Positions 1 through 8,852 of a stretch of 13,551 nucleotides of DNA are shown here, piece after piece. The stretch comes from Planctomycetaceae bacterium (lineage in GTDB: Bacteria; Planctomycetota; Planctomycetia; Pirellulales; Pirellulaceae), in NCBI GenBank assembly GCA_003455945.1, contig DMPQ01000079.1, forward strand, positions 908 through 14,458. The letters are read 5' to 3'. Within the stretch, counting starts at the first letter, position 1, and each line of letters starts with the position of its first letter. The notes under the pieces are model-generated. The model saw only the letters and a program-made list of their open reading frames with translations. It was not told the origin of the DNA and ran no database searches. The translations under genes were made by a program, and so were the position numbers.

Positions 1-75
1 CGGAGTTTTTCTCACGGAGGCGCAGAGGAGCGCGAAGGCACGGGGACCCCTTGCTGACGCGGCGGGCTGGGAGAG
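1..75 (+). repeat. Dispersed intergenic repeat, copy A (cut by window edge)
   Basis: This stretch, downstream of the DUF1501 gene, shares ordered blocks with 4621-4702 and 7870-7920: CGGAGTTTTTCTCACGGAGG, then a GCGCGAAGG-ACGGGG block, then CCCCTTGCTGACG and CGGGCTGGG. The first block matches copy B at 4629-4648 exactly. The CACGGGGACCCCTTGCTGAC part (38-57) also matches the reverse strand at 9088-9122. The copy begins at base 1, so its left half lies outside the window. It has no open frame with codon use like the neighbours. I infer a non-coding repeat family of GC-rich planctomycete intergenic regions; its mechanism of spread is unknown. Confidence 0.7.
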
Positions 76-88
76 CTCTGAGATTCGC

Positions 89-1510
<1,422 letters not shown>

Positions 1511-1584
1511 GGTCGTTCCCCCTCCCGGTGCCGAACCGTGCGCGATCCGTCGCCGAGCCTGCGATGCCGCACGCCGCTTGTCCG

Positions 1585-4422
1585 TCAGTCGACGAAGATC
1601 GTTCCGTTGCTCATCAGCAGCGCGTGCGTCAGTCGTTCCCAGACCGCTTCCGTCGCCGCTTCGTCCGTCGGCGGCTCGCCGCTCCGTTCGCGCTTCAGGA
1701 ACTCGCGACAGGCGCTCCGCTCCGATTCGCTCGGCTGACGCTGCCAGATCCGCTCCGCCAGTGCCTCGATCCGCCGCTCGTCGAACTCCGCGTCCGTCGG
1801 CGGCGAGGCGTTCAGTTCGCGTCGCGCCATGGCGCTCGTCTCGCTGGCCAACTGCAGCACCTCGGGATGGTTGAGCCAGAAGAGCGCCTGAGGGGGAACG
1901 GTCGTCTCGGTTCGCTCGACCGCCGTCGCCGACGGATCGGGAACGTCGAATCGCGCCATCAGCGGAGCGAAGTCCAGTCGATCGACGAAGGCGTAGATCG
2001 TGCGGCGGTTGCCGAACGGTTCGAGTCCCGGTTCCGCCGGCCCGCCGCGCCGATCGCTCAACCGTCCGCCGAGTGCCAACAGCGTGTCGCGCATTGCCTC
2101 GAACGACAGACGCTTGCGGTTCTGCCGCCACCAGAAGCGGTTCTCCGGATCGATCCCCTCCCCCGCCGCCGACGATTCGCTCGACCGTCGGTACGCGGCG
2201 GACGAGACGAGTTCGCGGATCAGTCGCTTGGTCGACCGATCGCCGTCGCGCAGTCGAACGGTCAGATGATCGAGCAGGCGGCGCTGTACCGGCGGGTCGC
2301 TTCGCAGACCGAAGTCGCCTGGAGTCGAGACGAGCGGGTCGCCGAACAGATGCATCCAGACGCGATTGACCCAGACGCGATCGGTCAGCGGATGCGACGG
2401 GTCGATCAGTCCGAGCGCCAGCTCCAGCCGACCGCTCCCGTTCGCGACCGGAATCCGCTCGGCCGCTCCCGGGATCGGGACCGATCGCGGCACGATCTCG
2501 CCCGGTCGATTCGGGTTCCCTCGCAGGAAGATCGCGCTGTCGACCGGTTCGGGACGATCGAGCAGCGCCATCGCGCGGACCGGCGCTTCGGGCGAGCCGA
2601 GCTGTGCTTCGACGGCCTTCAGACGCTTGTCGTATTCCCCTTGCGTCGCGCGGTCGGGAAAGAGCGAGAGGAAACCCCAGTCGAGCTGAGCCGGCACGAC
2701 CGCCGGAACGCCGCTTCCGAACAGCTCGGCTTCGAGCAGGCCGAGCTCCGTGTCGGAAAGACCCGAGAGCAGATCGTCGTTCGAGGTCTCTTCGGGGGAC
2801 GATTCGTTCGCGGTCGTCGCGTCGTCGGCTGCCGCGCCGCGCCGTCGATCATCGATCGCTCGGAACAGACGACCGTAGGCGGCGGCGAGCGCGGCGACGC
2901 TCGTCGGTTCGTCGCGCGTCAGCGCGGCGACGATCCCCGGACTCCAACCCGACCGCTCCGCGTCGTTCGGATCGAGCGGCTCGCCCTCGGCCGCCGCCTC
3001 GTTTCGGTCGGCGAATCGGTGCCATGGTCCCCAGACCGGATGCCGCTCGTCGGTCTTCTCGCGCAGATACGCTTCGTAGCGCGTGATCATCGCCGGATTG
3101 ATGTCGTTCGGATCGGCGATGAGCATGAACTCTTCGGCCGCCGGATGATGGCGCCGTTCGTGCACGGCGAGCAGGTACTCGTCGACGCGTCGGCGTCCGC
3201 TCTCGGCCAGACCGGCAACCTTGCCGGCGACGAACGATTCGAGATCCTCCTGACGTCGCTGCAGTTCCTGTTCGTACTCGGTCGGCGAGGTCGGATCGCC
3301 GGGCCTGTCGAGGGACGGCGGGACGAGCGGTTCGTAGCTCGACGCGAAGATGCCGTAGAGTGCGTAGTAGTCGGCTTGGGTCAGCGGATCGTACTTGTGG
3401 TCATGGCAGCGGCAGCAGGCGAGCGTCAGTCCCGTCAGTCCGCGAGTCACCGCGTCGATCCGATCGTCGACGATGTCGTGCGTGTTGTTGATGAAGTGGC
3501 CGCCGACGGTCAGGAATCCGAGCGCCGCCAGGCGAGCCGGATCGGGATCGTCGGTCAGCCGATCGGCTGCCAGCTGTTCGAGCAGGAAGCGGTCGTACGG
3601 CAGATCGCGATCGAGTGCCTGGACGACCCAGTCGCGATAGGCCCACGCCCACGGATACTTCTGCTGCTCGAAGAAGACGTAACCCTTGTTGTCGGCGTAG
3701 CGCGCGACGTCCAGCCAGTGGCGCCCCCACTGTTCGCCGAACTTGGCCGAGGCGAGCAGGCGATCGACCTGTCGCTCGTAGGCGTCGGGCCGCTCGTCCC
3801 GTTCGAACGCCGCGACATCGGAGCGCTCCGGCGGGAGTCCGGTCAGGTCGTAAGTCAGCCGACGCAGCAGCGCCGTCCGATCCGCCGGGCCGACGACCGG
3901 CAGACCGAGCGGTCGGCGCGCGTCGTCCAGGAAGCGATCGAGCGGCCGGAGCGCATCGGAGGGGCCGGCGTCGATCGGCGTCGGTTCGTTCGCGATCGGC
4001 AGAAAGGCCCAGTGCTCCGCGGTCAGATCCGCGCCTCGACCGTCGCTTCCCTCGGGCCACGCCGCTCCGTCGTCGACCCAGCGGCGCAGCGCCGCGATCT
4101 CGTCCGACTCCAGCGGCCGCTCCGGAGGCATGGCGAGATCGCCGTGCCGTTCCACCGCCTCGATCAGCAGACTCTCGTCGGCGCGCCCCGGAACGAGGAG
4201 CACTCCCGAGTCTCCGCCGGCGGCGATCGCGGCGGCCGAATCGAGACGAAGTCCCCCTTCGACTCGGGTCGGTCCATGACAGCCCAGGCAATGGCCGACC
4301 AGCAGCGGTCGAACATGCGTCTCGAAATGCCGCAGCGCCTCGCCGTAAGGCTCCTGTGCGGAGAGGGGCGGAGCGAGCAGCAGGCTGAGCGCGAGAGTAA
4401 CGAGGAGGGACCTCATCGGCAT
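1585..4422 (-). CDS. Planctomycete cytochrome C / DUF1549 / DUF1553 protein
   Basis: 945-aa exported protein with the classic planctomycete three-domain order. A Sec signal (MPMRSLLVTLALSLLLAPP, predicted cut after LSA at about residue 22) leads to a cytochrome-C-like domain (about 30-125) with a haem-attachment CLGCH at 45-49 and a distal MPP at 98-100. DUF1549 covers about 160-365 and contains GRHWLDVARYAD (233-244) and a second CxxCH, CCRCHDHKYDP (336-346). A charged, less conserved linker precedes DUF1553 (about 640-930), with NPNRPG (636-641), RVWVNRVWMHLFG (682-694), FGLRSDPP (704-711) and the C-terminal LFWLNHPE. The reaction is unknown; c-type haem suggests periplasmic redox work. The ATG at 4422 begins just before the signal peptide and has CGGAG 5 nt upstream; a TTG at 4464 and an ATG at 4416 are alternatives. 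It is the first gene of a pair with the DUF1501 gene. Confidence 0.95.
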   Translation of the reverse strand: MPMRSLLVTLALSLLLAPPLSAQEPYGEALRHFETHVRPLLVGHCLGCHGPTRVEGGLRLDSAAAIAAGGDSGVLLVPGRADESLLIEAVERHGDLAMPPERPLESDEIAALRRWVDDGAAWPEGSDGRGADLTAEHWAFLPIANEPTPIDAGPSDALRPLDRFLDDARRPLGLPVVGPADRTALLRRLTYDLTGLPPERSDVAAFERDERPDAYERQVDRLLASAKFGEQWGRHWLDVARYADNKGYVFFEQQKYPWAWAYRDWVVQALDRDLPYDRFLLEQLAADRLTDDPDPARLAALGFLTVGGHFINNTHDIVDDRIDAVTRGLTGLTLACCRCHDHKYDPLTQADYYALYGIFASSYEPLVPPSLDRPGDPTSPTEYEQELQRRQEDLESFVAGKVAGLAESGRRRVDEYLLAVHERRHHPAAEEFMLIADPNDINPAMITRYEAYLREKTDERHPVWGPWHRFADRNEAAAEGEPLDPNDAERSGWSPGIVAALTRDEPTSVAALAAAYGRLFRAIDDRRRGAAADDATTANESSPEETSNDDLLSGLSDTELGLLEAELFGSGVPAVVPAQLDWGFLSLFPDRATQGEYDKRLKAVEAQLGSPEAPVRAMALLDRPEPVDSAIFLRGNPNRPGEIVPRSVPIPGAAERIPVANGSGRLELALGLIDPSHPLTDRVWVNRVWMHLFGDPLVSTPGDFGLRSDPPVQRRLLDHLTVRLRDGDRSTKRLIRELVSSAAYRRSSESSAAGEGIDPENRFWWRQNRKRLSFEAMRDTLLALGGRLSDRRGGPAEPGLEPFGNRRTIYAFVDRLDFAPLMARFDVPDPSATAVERTETTVPPQALFWLNHPEVLQLASETSAMARRELNASPPTDAEFDERRIEALAERIWQRQPSESERSACREFLKRERSGEPPTDEAATEAVWERLTHALLMSNGTIFVD

Positions 4423-4480
4423 CGGGGCTCCGATCGAGGCAGGAGTGAGGTGGGAGGTCGGCAAGGGACCGACCCGAAGG

Positions 4481-4486
4481 ATTGTA
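4481..4486 (-). promoter_or_regulatory. Possible -10 element for the cytochrome/DUF1501 pair
   Basis: Read on the minus strand the hexamer is TACAAT, one base from the bacterial consensus and conspicuous in this GC-rich sequence. It lies about 60 bases upstream of the ATG at 4422, a plausible leader length. No good -35 is visible at 16-18 bases spacing, so this is a weak call based on the -10 alone. Confidence 0.28.
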
Positions 4487-4581
4487 CCTGCCCCGCAGCG
4501 AGATCGCTCTCGGGTTAGGTGAGCCTGGGCCCGAATGTCGTGGTGCGACCGACTCTGGGCGCAGCGTGTTCCGAATCGAGA

Positions 4582-4702
4582 ACGCGGAGGCGCTGAGCGA
4601 GGCGCCGAGGGAAGTCCGGAGTCACGGCCGGAGTTTTTCTCACGGAGGGACTGTGGGGCGCGAAGGGACGGGGGCCCCTGCGCTTTGAGCTACGGGCTGG
4701 GG
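4582..4702 (+). repeat. Dispersed intergenic repeat, copy B
   Basis: The most complete copy of the family. Block 1 (4582-4619) contains CGGAGGCGCTGAG and GCCGAGGGAAGTCCGG and recurs at 7831-7866 with few changes. Block 2 (4621-4648) ends in CGGAGTTTTTCTCACGGAGG, shared exactly with 1-20. Block 3 (4657-4674) is GGCGCGAAGGGACGGGGG, matching the GCGCGAAGGCACGGGG of copy A. Block 4 (4675-4702) is CCCCTGCGCTTTGAGCTACG then GGCTGGGG, a variant of the CCCCTTGCTGACGC tail of copy A. It has no coding signature. Confidence 0.75.
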
Positions 4703-4813
4703 GACGCCGTGGGCCCGGGTCGCACCGGGAGTCGTTTCGCCTAGGATGAAGGGGGCGCGGCCAAAGGGTTCTTTCCGTGTGCCGCAGGACTGCCGCTCGA
4801 TCGAGGTGCCGTG

Positions 4814-5461
4814 ATGGCTCTTTCGCTTCCGTTCCGAATCCGATTCGTTCTCTCGCTGCTGCTCGCGGCTTCGGTGTCGCTGGTCGGTTGCGGTCCGACT
4901 CAGGAATCAGCTCCCGACAAGCCCGCAGCTCCGGCTACCGCCGACGCGCGCACCTTCGAACCGATCGAGGCCGAAGCGCTGGACGAGGCGGCAGTTGCGC
5001 AGCGCGAGCGAGGAACGGCGGCTCGCGATGCGCTCTTCGCGTCGCTGCTCCAGCGTCTGATGGCCGTCATCTCGTCGAGCGGTCCCGAGACGGCGATCGC
5101 GGTCTGCGGCGAGCTGGTGCCGGAGCTCGGAGCCGAGGTGCGCAAGGAACACGACCTGAAGATCGGTCGCACGTCGTTCAAGCTCCGCAACCCGAGCAAC
5201 GTCCCTCCCGCCTGGGCTCAGGCGTGGGTCGACGAGCGGGTCGACGAGCCGCGTTATGCCCGAGCCGACGACGGCACGCTGGCGATGCTGCTGCCGATTC
5301 GACTGAAACAGGAATGTCTGATGTGTCACGGAGCGGTCGATGCGATGGACCCGAAGGTCGTCGCCGCGATCGACCGCAAGTATCCGGACGACGCCGCGAC
5401 CGGCTTTGCCGAAGGCGATCTGCGCGGCTGGTTCTGGATCGAAGTCCCGGCGGCCAAGTGA
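4814..5461 (+). CDS. Tll0287-like (DUF3365) c-type haem lipoprotein
   Basis: 215-aa predicted lipoprotein. Residues 1-26 form a lipoprotein signal (FRIRF, a hydrophobic run, then LVGC with the lipidated Cys at 26), followed by a Pro/Ala-rich tether to about 45. The rest matches the Tll0287-like/DUF3365 domain: ETAIAVCGELVP, then the IGRTSFKLRNPSNVP motif (about 117-131), then haem-attachment CLMCHG at 168-173 near the C-terminus, then GDLRGWFWIEVP. The family namesake, cyanobacterial Tll0287, binds c-type haem in a PAS-like fold, so a redox or signal-sensing role outside the cytoplasm is a reasonable inference. The ATG at 4814 is preferred over the overlapping GTG at 4811 because GAGGTG (4803-4808) sits five bases upstream. 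It leads a same-strand run of three exported proteins; the next gene starts 77 nt downstream. Confidence 0.88.
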   Translation: MALSLPFRIRFVLSLLLAASVSLVGCGPTQESAPDKPAAPATADARTFEPIEAEALDEAAVAQRERGTAARDALFASLLQRLMAVISSSGPETAIAVCGELVPELGAEVRKEHDLKIGRTSFKLRNPSNVPPAWAQAWVDERVDEPRYARADDGTLAMLLPIRLKQECLMCHGAVDAMDPKVVAAIDRKYPDDAATGFAEGDLRGWFWIEVPAAK

Positions 5462-5538
5462 TCGCGCGGCCGCGCGGCGTGACGACCCGATCGCAATCTC
5501 TCACGGCTTATGACCTACGACTCACGGAGAACGGAACG

Positions 5539-6264
5539 ATGTCTCTCGGTAACGGTCGACGGCAATGGACGGCGGCACTGATGCTGGCCGGTCTGGTCTG
5601 CGGAGCCGCTCCGCTCGCCGCTCAGGATACCAGCGTCAAACCCGGCATCAACGACTCGTTCGAGACTCCCGACGTCCCGCAGTACGTCGAGCGGTTCGAG
5701 AAGGAAGGGCGCGAGGTGTATGACCTTCGCAAGGAGATCATCGACGCCTGCGAACTCCGCCCGGGGCTCCGAGTCGCCGATGTCGGAGCGGGGACCGGTC
5801 TGTTCACGCGCCTCCTCTCGGAGCGGGTCGGCGACGAGGGGAAGGTGTTCGCGGTCGACATCTCGGACGAGTTCGTCGATCACATCCGCGACTTCGTCGA
5901 GAAGGAAGGGCTGAAGAACATCGAGGCGGTGTTGTGCGAGCCGGACGCCGTCAACCTCGAGCCCGAGTCGGTCGATGTCGTCTTCATCTGCGACACCTAC
6001 CACCACTTCGAATTTCCCTACAAGACGATGTCGACGATCCACCGCGCCCTGAAGCCGGGAGGGATCGTCGTCCTGGTCGAGTTCGCCCGGATCGAAGGGA
6101 AGAGCTCCGAGTGGATCATGGGGCATGTCCGAGCCGGCCAGGAAGTCTTCGAGCAGGAGATCGCCGAAGTCGGCTTCCGGAAGGTGGGCGAGCTGGAGGG
6201 GATCTTCAAGGAGTCGTATCTGGTTCGATTCGAGAAGATCGATCCGTCGGCCGAGAAGGAGTAA
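5539..6264 (+). CDS. Class I SAM-dependent methyltransferase with a signal peptide
   Basis: 241-aa protein with a clear class I methyltransferase core. Motif I is VADVGAGTG (79-87), the acidic residue ending strand 2 is D107 in VFAVDIS, the post-motif segment reads VDVVFICDTYHHF (about 145-157), and LKPGG (171-175) precedes strand 5. The fold binds S-adenosylmethionine; DTYHHF recalls the methyltransferase-11/25 families. The substrate cannot be read from the sequence. The odd point is the N-terminus: GRRQWTAALMLAGLVCGAAP and then LAAQDT look like a Sec signal with cleavage near residue 28, which would place the enzyme in the periplasm where SAM is not expected. The ATG at 5539 has GGAGAA at 5526-5531. 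It lies between two predicted lipoprotein genes on the same strand (gaps 77 and 52 nt) and is likely co-transcribed with both. A start further in would remove the signal, but the first clear Shine-Dalgarno supports the one given. Confidence 0.9.
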   Translation: MSLGNGRRQWTAALMLAGLVCGAAPLAAQDTSVKPGINDSFETPDVPQYVERFEKEGREVYDLRKEIIDACELRPGLRVADVGAGTGLFTRLLSERVGDEGKVFAVDISDEFVDHIRDFVEKEGLKNIEAVLCEPDAVNLEPESVDVVFICDTYHHFEFPYKTMSTIHRALKPGGIVVLVEFARIEGKSSEWIMGHVRAGQEVFEQEIAEVGFRKVGELEGIFKESYLVRFEKIDPSAEKE

Positions 6265-6268
6265 GGGA

Positions 6269-6281
6269 CCGCCCCGGGCGG
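6269..6281 (+). other. Small GC hairpin between operon genes
   Basis: CCGCCCCGGGCGG folds as a 5-bp stem with a 3-base loop, four bases after the methyltransferase stop codon. It lacks a downstream T-run, so it is not a convincing terminator; it could shield the 3' end of a processed transcript or be chance in GC-rich DNA. Confidence 0.3.
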
Positions 6282-6305
6282 CAGGATCACGAGGAAGCGC
6301 GACCA

Positions 6306-6312
6306 GGGAGGG
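6306..6312 (+). promoter_or_regulatory. Strong ribosome binding site deciding the 6317 start
   Basis: GGGAGGG lies 4-5 bases before the ATG at 6317. It is the reason for preferring this start over the in-frame GTG at 6425, which would give a more typical lipoprotein signal length but has no Shine-Dalgarno-like sequence in front of it. Confidence 0.55.
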
Positions 6313-6316
6313 AACC

Positions 6317-7726
6317 ATGGTGGGGGCGGCAGATCGAGCAGATGGCGTCTCCTTGGGCGTTGCCATCGACCCGGCGCGGGGGGGCACGGGATCGAGTCGG
6401 CGATCGATCACGATCGGTCGCTTCGTGCCGCTGCGTTCGATCGCGGTCCTGTTGATCGCAACGGCGCTCGTCGGTTGCGGCCGAGAGGACGAGCGGTCGA
6501 TCCGCAAGCAACTGACGACTCACGCCGAGTTGTCGTTGACCGACAAGACGCACTCCCAGGCGCTGCAGGAGGAGTTGGCTCGGATTCGCGCCGACAAGGG
6601 TTGGCCGATGCAGTTGGTCGAGCGGCAACCGCCGGCCGACAGCGAAGACGATCTGACCGCGGCCGTTTCCGCTCCGTTCGCCTCCGCCGCCGAGATCGAT
6701 CGGATTCATCGGAGTCTGAACGAACTGTGGCCCGACGAGGGGCTGAAGTTCTCGCCGACCGCGCTGGAACATGCTCGCCGGATCGTCGCGCGACTCCGCC
6801 CCGACACGGTCACCTTTCTGGCGGCGCTGCGCCGACCGAAGAGCGCCTTTCGAGTCGGTGTGGACCAGGGAATCGTCGAAGATACCGCCTGGGTCGAGGC
6901 GGCTCGTCTGGTCGCTCGCGTCCGCGTGAAGGAAGGGATCGACGAGGTGTATCGCGGAGCGCCGGAGGGGGGCATCGAGCCGCTCGCCGATCTGATCCGC
7001 CTGGCGTCGAAACTCGAAGCCGCTCCGAGTCTCGTGGCGCATCTGGCCGCCGTCGACATCCGTCGATGGATCGTGTCGGGAATGATGGCGATCGCGACCT
7101 CCGACGCCGCGACTCGACGAACGCACGAGCTGCTGTTCGAGTTGGCGAGCGCGGATCGCCGCGAGGCGGGGAGCGAGCGGACGGCGTGGATCGGTGACCG
7201 AGCGGCCGGTATGCATGCCTACGAGATGGTCCGCGCGGGCGAGTATCTGTCGCTGTTGACCCGCGAGGAGTACGACCGTCTGGAGGAGCGGAACGAGACG
7301 ATGGATCACGCGCTGGTGGTCCGTCGGAACGTCGATGACGACGAACTCTGGTACCTCGAGACGATGCGCGAACTGATCGCGCGCTGCGAGACGCCTTACT
7401 TCGAACGGCGCAAGTGGCTCGACGAACGATTCGAGGGTCTCGACGCGGTCCGCGATGCCCCTCGTTTTCCGAGCGTGGCGGCGGACTTGCTGCTGATCGG
7501 CATCACCACCGCCCAGCAGCGTCTGGCTCGCGGTCGAGCTCGACGCGACGCGTGGTACCTGGCTCTCGCAGCCGCCGTCGATCGACCTCTGACCGATGGA
7601 CCGACCGTCAATCCCGAAACCGGAACGGCGTACGAGGTGCGAATCGACGGCGACCGGATCGAAGTCCTCGGCTTGGCCGAAGAGGACTCGGATCTGACTC
7701 CGATCCTGGTCCGACGAGCGGGTTGA
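6317..7726 (+). CDS. Predicted lipoprotein of unknown function
   Basis: 469-aa protein whose family I do not recognise. A hydrophobic stretch ends in a lipobox (SIAVLLIATALVGC, Cys at residue 54). With the ATG at 6317 the signal has an unusually long 36-residue, Arg/Gly-rich leader; a start at the GTG 6425 would give a textbook signal with Cys at 18. I keep 6317 because of its strong Shine-Dalgarno, but the shorter form is quite possible. The rest is largely helical by eye, charged and without Cys clusters. The C-terminus reads VNPETGTAYEVRIDGDRIEV (about 437-456), which resembles the 'DPFTGKPLRYR..DG' ending I associate with many planctomycete envelope proteins; that likeness is from memory and weak. 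It is the third gene of the probable operon, 52 nt after the methyltransferase. Coding is well supported by length and uniform codon use; function is open. Confidence 0.8.
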   Translation: MVGAADRADGVSLGVAIDPARGGTGSSRRSITIGRFVPLRSIAVLLIATALVGCGREDERSIRKQLTTHAELSLTDKTHSQALQEELARIRADKGWPMQLVERQPPADSEDDLTAAVSAPFASAAEIDRIHRSLNELWPDEGLKFSPTALEHARRIVARLRPDTVTFLAALRRPKSAFRVGVDQGIVEDTAWVEAARLVARVRVKEGIDEVYRGAPEGGIEPLADLIRLASKLEAAPSLVAHLAAVDIRRWIVSGMMAIATSDAATRRTHELLFELASADRREAGSERTAWIGDRAAGMHAYEMVRAGEYLSLLTREEYDRLEERNETMDHALVVRRNVDDDELWYLETMRELIARCETPYFERRKWLDERFEGLDAVRDAPRFPSVAADLLLIGITTAQQRLARGRARRDAWYLALAAAVDRPLTDGPTVNPETGTAYEVRIDGDRIEVLGLAEEDSDLTPILVRRAG

Positions 7727-7797
7727 GCATCGATCACCGACGGTTTTCGTAACGGGACCGCCCACGATCGCAGCCATTGCCGACCTGAGACACCAAG

Positions 7798-7920
7798 AGC
7801 TCCTGCGCTTGGCGCTACGGGCCGAGAGTCACGGAGGCGCTGAGTGAGACGCCGAGGGAAGTCCGGGGGCACGGTCGGAGTTCGTCTCACGGAGCCGCTG
7901 AGGTAAGCGAGGCACGGGGG
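7798..7920 (+). repeat. Dispersed intergenic repeat, copy C
   Basis: This copy has the same blocks as copy B with one rearrangement. CACGGAGGCGCTGAG and GCCGAGGGAAGTCCGG (7830-7866) match 4581-4619; CACGGTCGGAGTTCGTCTCA then CGGAG (7870-7894) match 4623-4646; GAGGCACGGGGG follows (7909-7920). The CTCCTGCGCTTGGCGCTACG block (7800-7819), which ends copy B, here precedes block 1. That order fits either a tandem array that lost part of a unit or independent module shuffling. Confidence 0.7.
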
Positions 7921-8225
7921 CGAGATGCGGGAATGCTGCCGACATCGCCCGACCAGCGTCAGAACGATCGATGTCGCACTGCCGCGCGTCGGGGACGACG
8001 CGGGCCCACGCCGACGCGTTCTCCGACATGTATCCGATCTCGGGCACCGAGAACTCGTCGGCCGTCGAAGCAAACGGGGCGGAGGTCGGAGGGCGGCGCG
8101 CTCTTCGGCGCGGCAGCGTCGCTGCTCCGGCGAGCGAAGACGGAGCCGACGCGCTCGGGCGCCTCGATCGGGACTCGGTCCGGTCGGCGGAGTCCACGAT
8201 GCTTTCGTCGCGCTGCCTCGGACGG

Positions 8226-8253
8226 GCCGTCGACCGAGCCGAAAGTCGACGGC
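8226..8253. terminator. Hairpin between convergent genes, possible terminator
   Basis: GCCGTCGAC at 8226-8234 and GTCGACGGC at 8245-8253 form a perfect 9-bp stem around a 10-base loop. It sits about 95 bases beyond the stop codon of the minus-strand gene and roughly 500 bases beyond that of the plus-strand gene. Neither side carries a T-run, so intrinsic termination is uncertain. Confidence 0.25.
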
Positions 8254-8348
8254 ACCTCCTGCTTCCTCCCTCCGCCCCGTCGTCTCGATGACCGAGCTCG
8301 GTCGTCGTCGGTGCGAGGCGAGATCCGATCGACGAACCGGCCGCTCGA

Positions 8349-8852
8349 TCAGAGACCCGACCCGCCGTTCTCGTTCGCCTCGGTCGCGCCCCCCTGCCGA
8401 TCCTCGCGCCGCTTGCGCGCTTCCTCGGCCAGACGCTTCACCTCGGTCAGCTGATCCTCGTCGAGCACCTTCTCGATCTCGAGATCGCGCTCCTTCACCT
8501 TGGCATCGACCTGCGCCTGCAGCGCCGCGATCTCGGCTTCGAACCGATCCTGAATCGCATAGATCTCCTCACGCTGCGACGGACGCACGACGCGCGAGTA
8601 GTAGGTCGGGAGTCGTCGCGGCTTGGTCCGCATCGGAGCCGCTTCGTCGGACGGCTCCTGAGTCGCTTCCTGAGCGAAACCGAGCGACCGCTTCGTCATC
8701 GCTCCTTCGACGGCGACCGCCATCCGCTTCGCCGCCCGCTCGATCACCTTGCTCGGTCCGATCGATTCGTGCGGCGACGACGGTGCGCCGAACGTCGACA
8801 GACAGAGAGTCGCGGCGATCCACCAGGAAGATCCGATCGGGTTTCCGATCAT
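8349..8852 (-). CDS. Small exported helical protein, Spy/LTxxQ-like
   Basis: 167-aa protein with an N-terminal hydrophobic segment (SSWWIAATLCLSTFGA, 8-23) that reads as a Sec signal peptide. After a variable linker comes RRLPTYYSRVV (79-89), then QREEIYAIQDRFEAEIAALQ (93-112) and a long charged helix to about 152, with VLDEDQ at 129-134. The pattern of a 'LPxYY' lead, Q-x-x-x-I-Y-x-I-Q and then VL-x-x-x-Q is one I associate with a common planctomycete family and resembles periplasmic Spy/CpxP-type (LTxxQ) proteins, which bind unfolded proteins or metals. The function here is inferred only. The tail is low-complexity and acidic. The ATG at 8852 has AAGGAG seven bases upstream (8860-8865), which decides it over an open extension to 9074 that would run through intergenic repeats and bury the signal peptide. 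It stands alone, divergent from the large gene at 9639. Confidence 0.83.
   Translation of the reverse strand: MIGNPIGSSWWIAATLCLSTFGAPSSPHESIGPSKVIERAAKRMAVAVEGAMTKRSLGFAQEATQEPSDEAAPMRTKPRRLPTYYSRVVRPSQREEIYAIQDRFEAEIAALQAQVDAKVKERDLEIEKVLDEDQLTEVKRLAEEARKRREDRQGGATEANENGGSGL

Larger units (their letters stand above)
4423..4813. other. Divergent intergenic region
   Basis: These 391 bases separate the minus-strand cytochrome gene from the plus-strand haem lipoprotein gene. They hold a possible -10 element for the minus-strand pair (4481-4486), the dispersed repeat copy B (4582-4702), and about 110 bases before the lipoprotein start in which I see no convincing -35/-10 pair. The only local signal there is GAGGTG at 4803-4808, five bases before the ATG. 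The open frames that cross this region have no recognisable product. Confidence 0.7.
7727..8348. other. Gene-free region between convergent genes
   Basis: These 622 bases separate the plus-strand lipoprotein gene and the minus-strand small helical protein gene. They contain dispersed repeat copy C (7798-7920), a 9-bp-stem hairpin (8226-8253) and a perfect 14-base palindrome GACCGAGCTCGGTC at 8290-8303. Several open frames of 100-170 codons cross it on both strands, but they are Arg/Ser-rich, overlap each other, lack credible ribosome binding sites and run into the repeat, so I accept none as a gene. No RNA gene was recognised. Confidence 0.65.

Noticed and set aside
1528..4518. A 996-codon open frame on the plus strand, antisense to the cytochrome/DUF1549/DUF1553 gene
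   Set aside because: It mirrors a well-supported gene, is Arg-rich without recognisable domains, and follows from the rarity of stop codons opposite GC-rich codons.
4777..5538. Upstream in-frame extension of the methyltransferase to 4777
   Set aside because: It would overlap the whole haem lipoprotein gene in another frame; the ATG at 5539 has a good ribosome binding site and starts a signal peptide.
7829..8197. A minus-strand frame of 122 codons in the convergent gap
   Set aside because: It starts at GTG without a Shine-Dalgarno, ends inside repeat copy C and resembles no family I know; a competing plus-strand frame is equally plausible.
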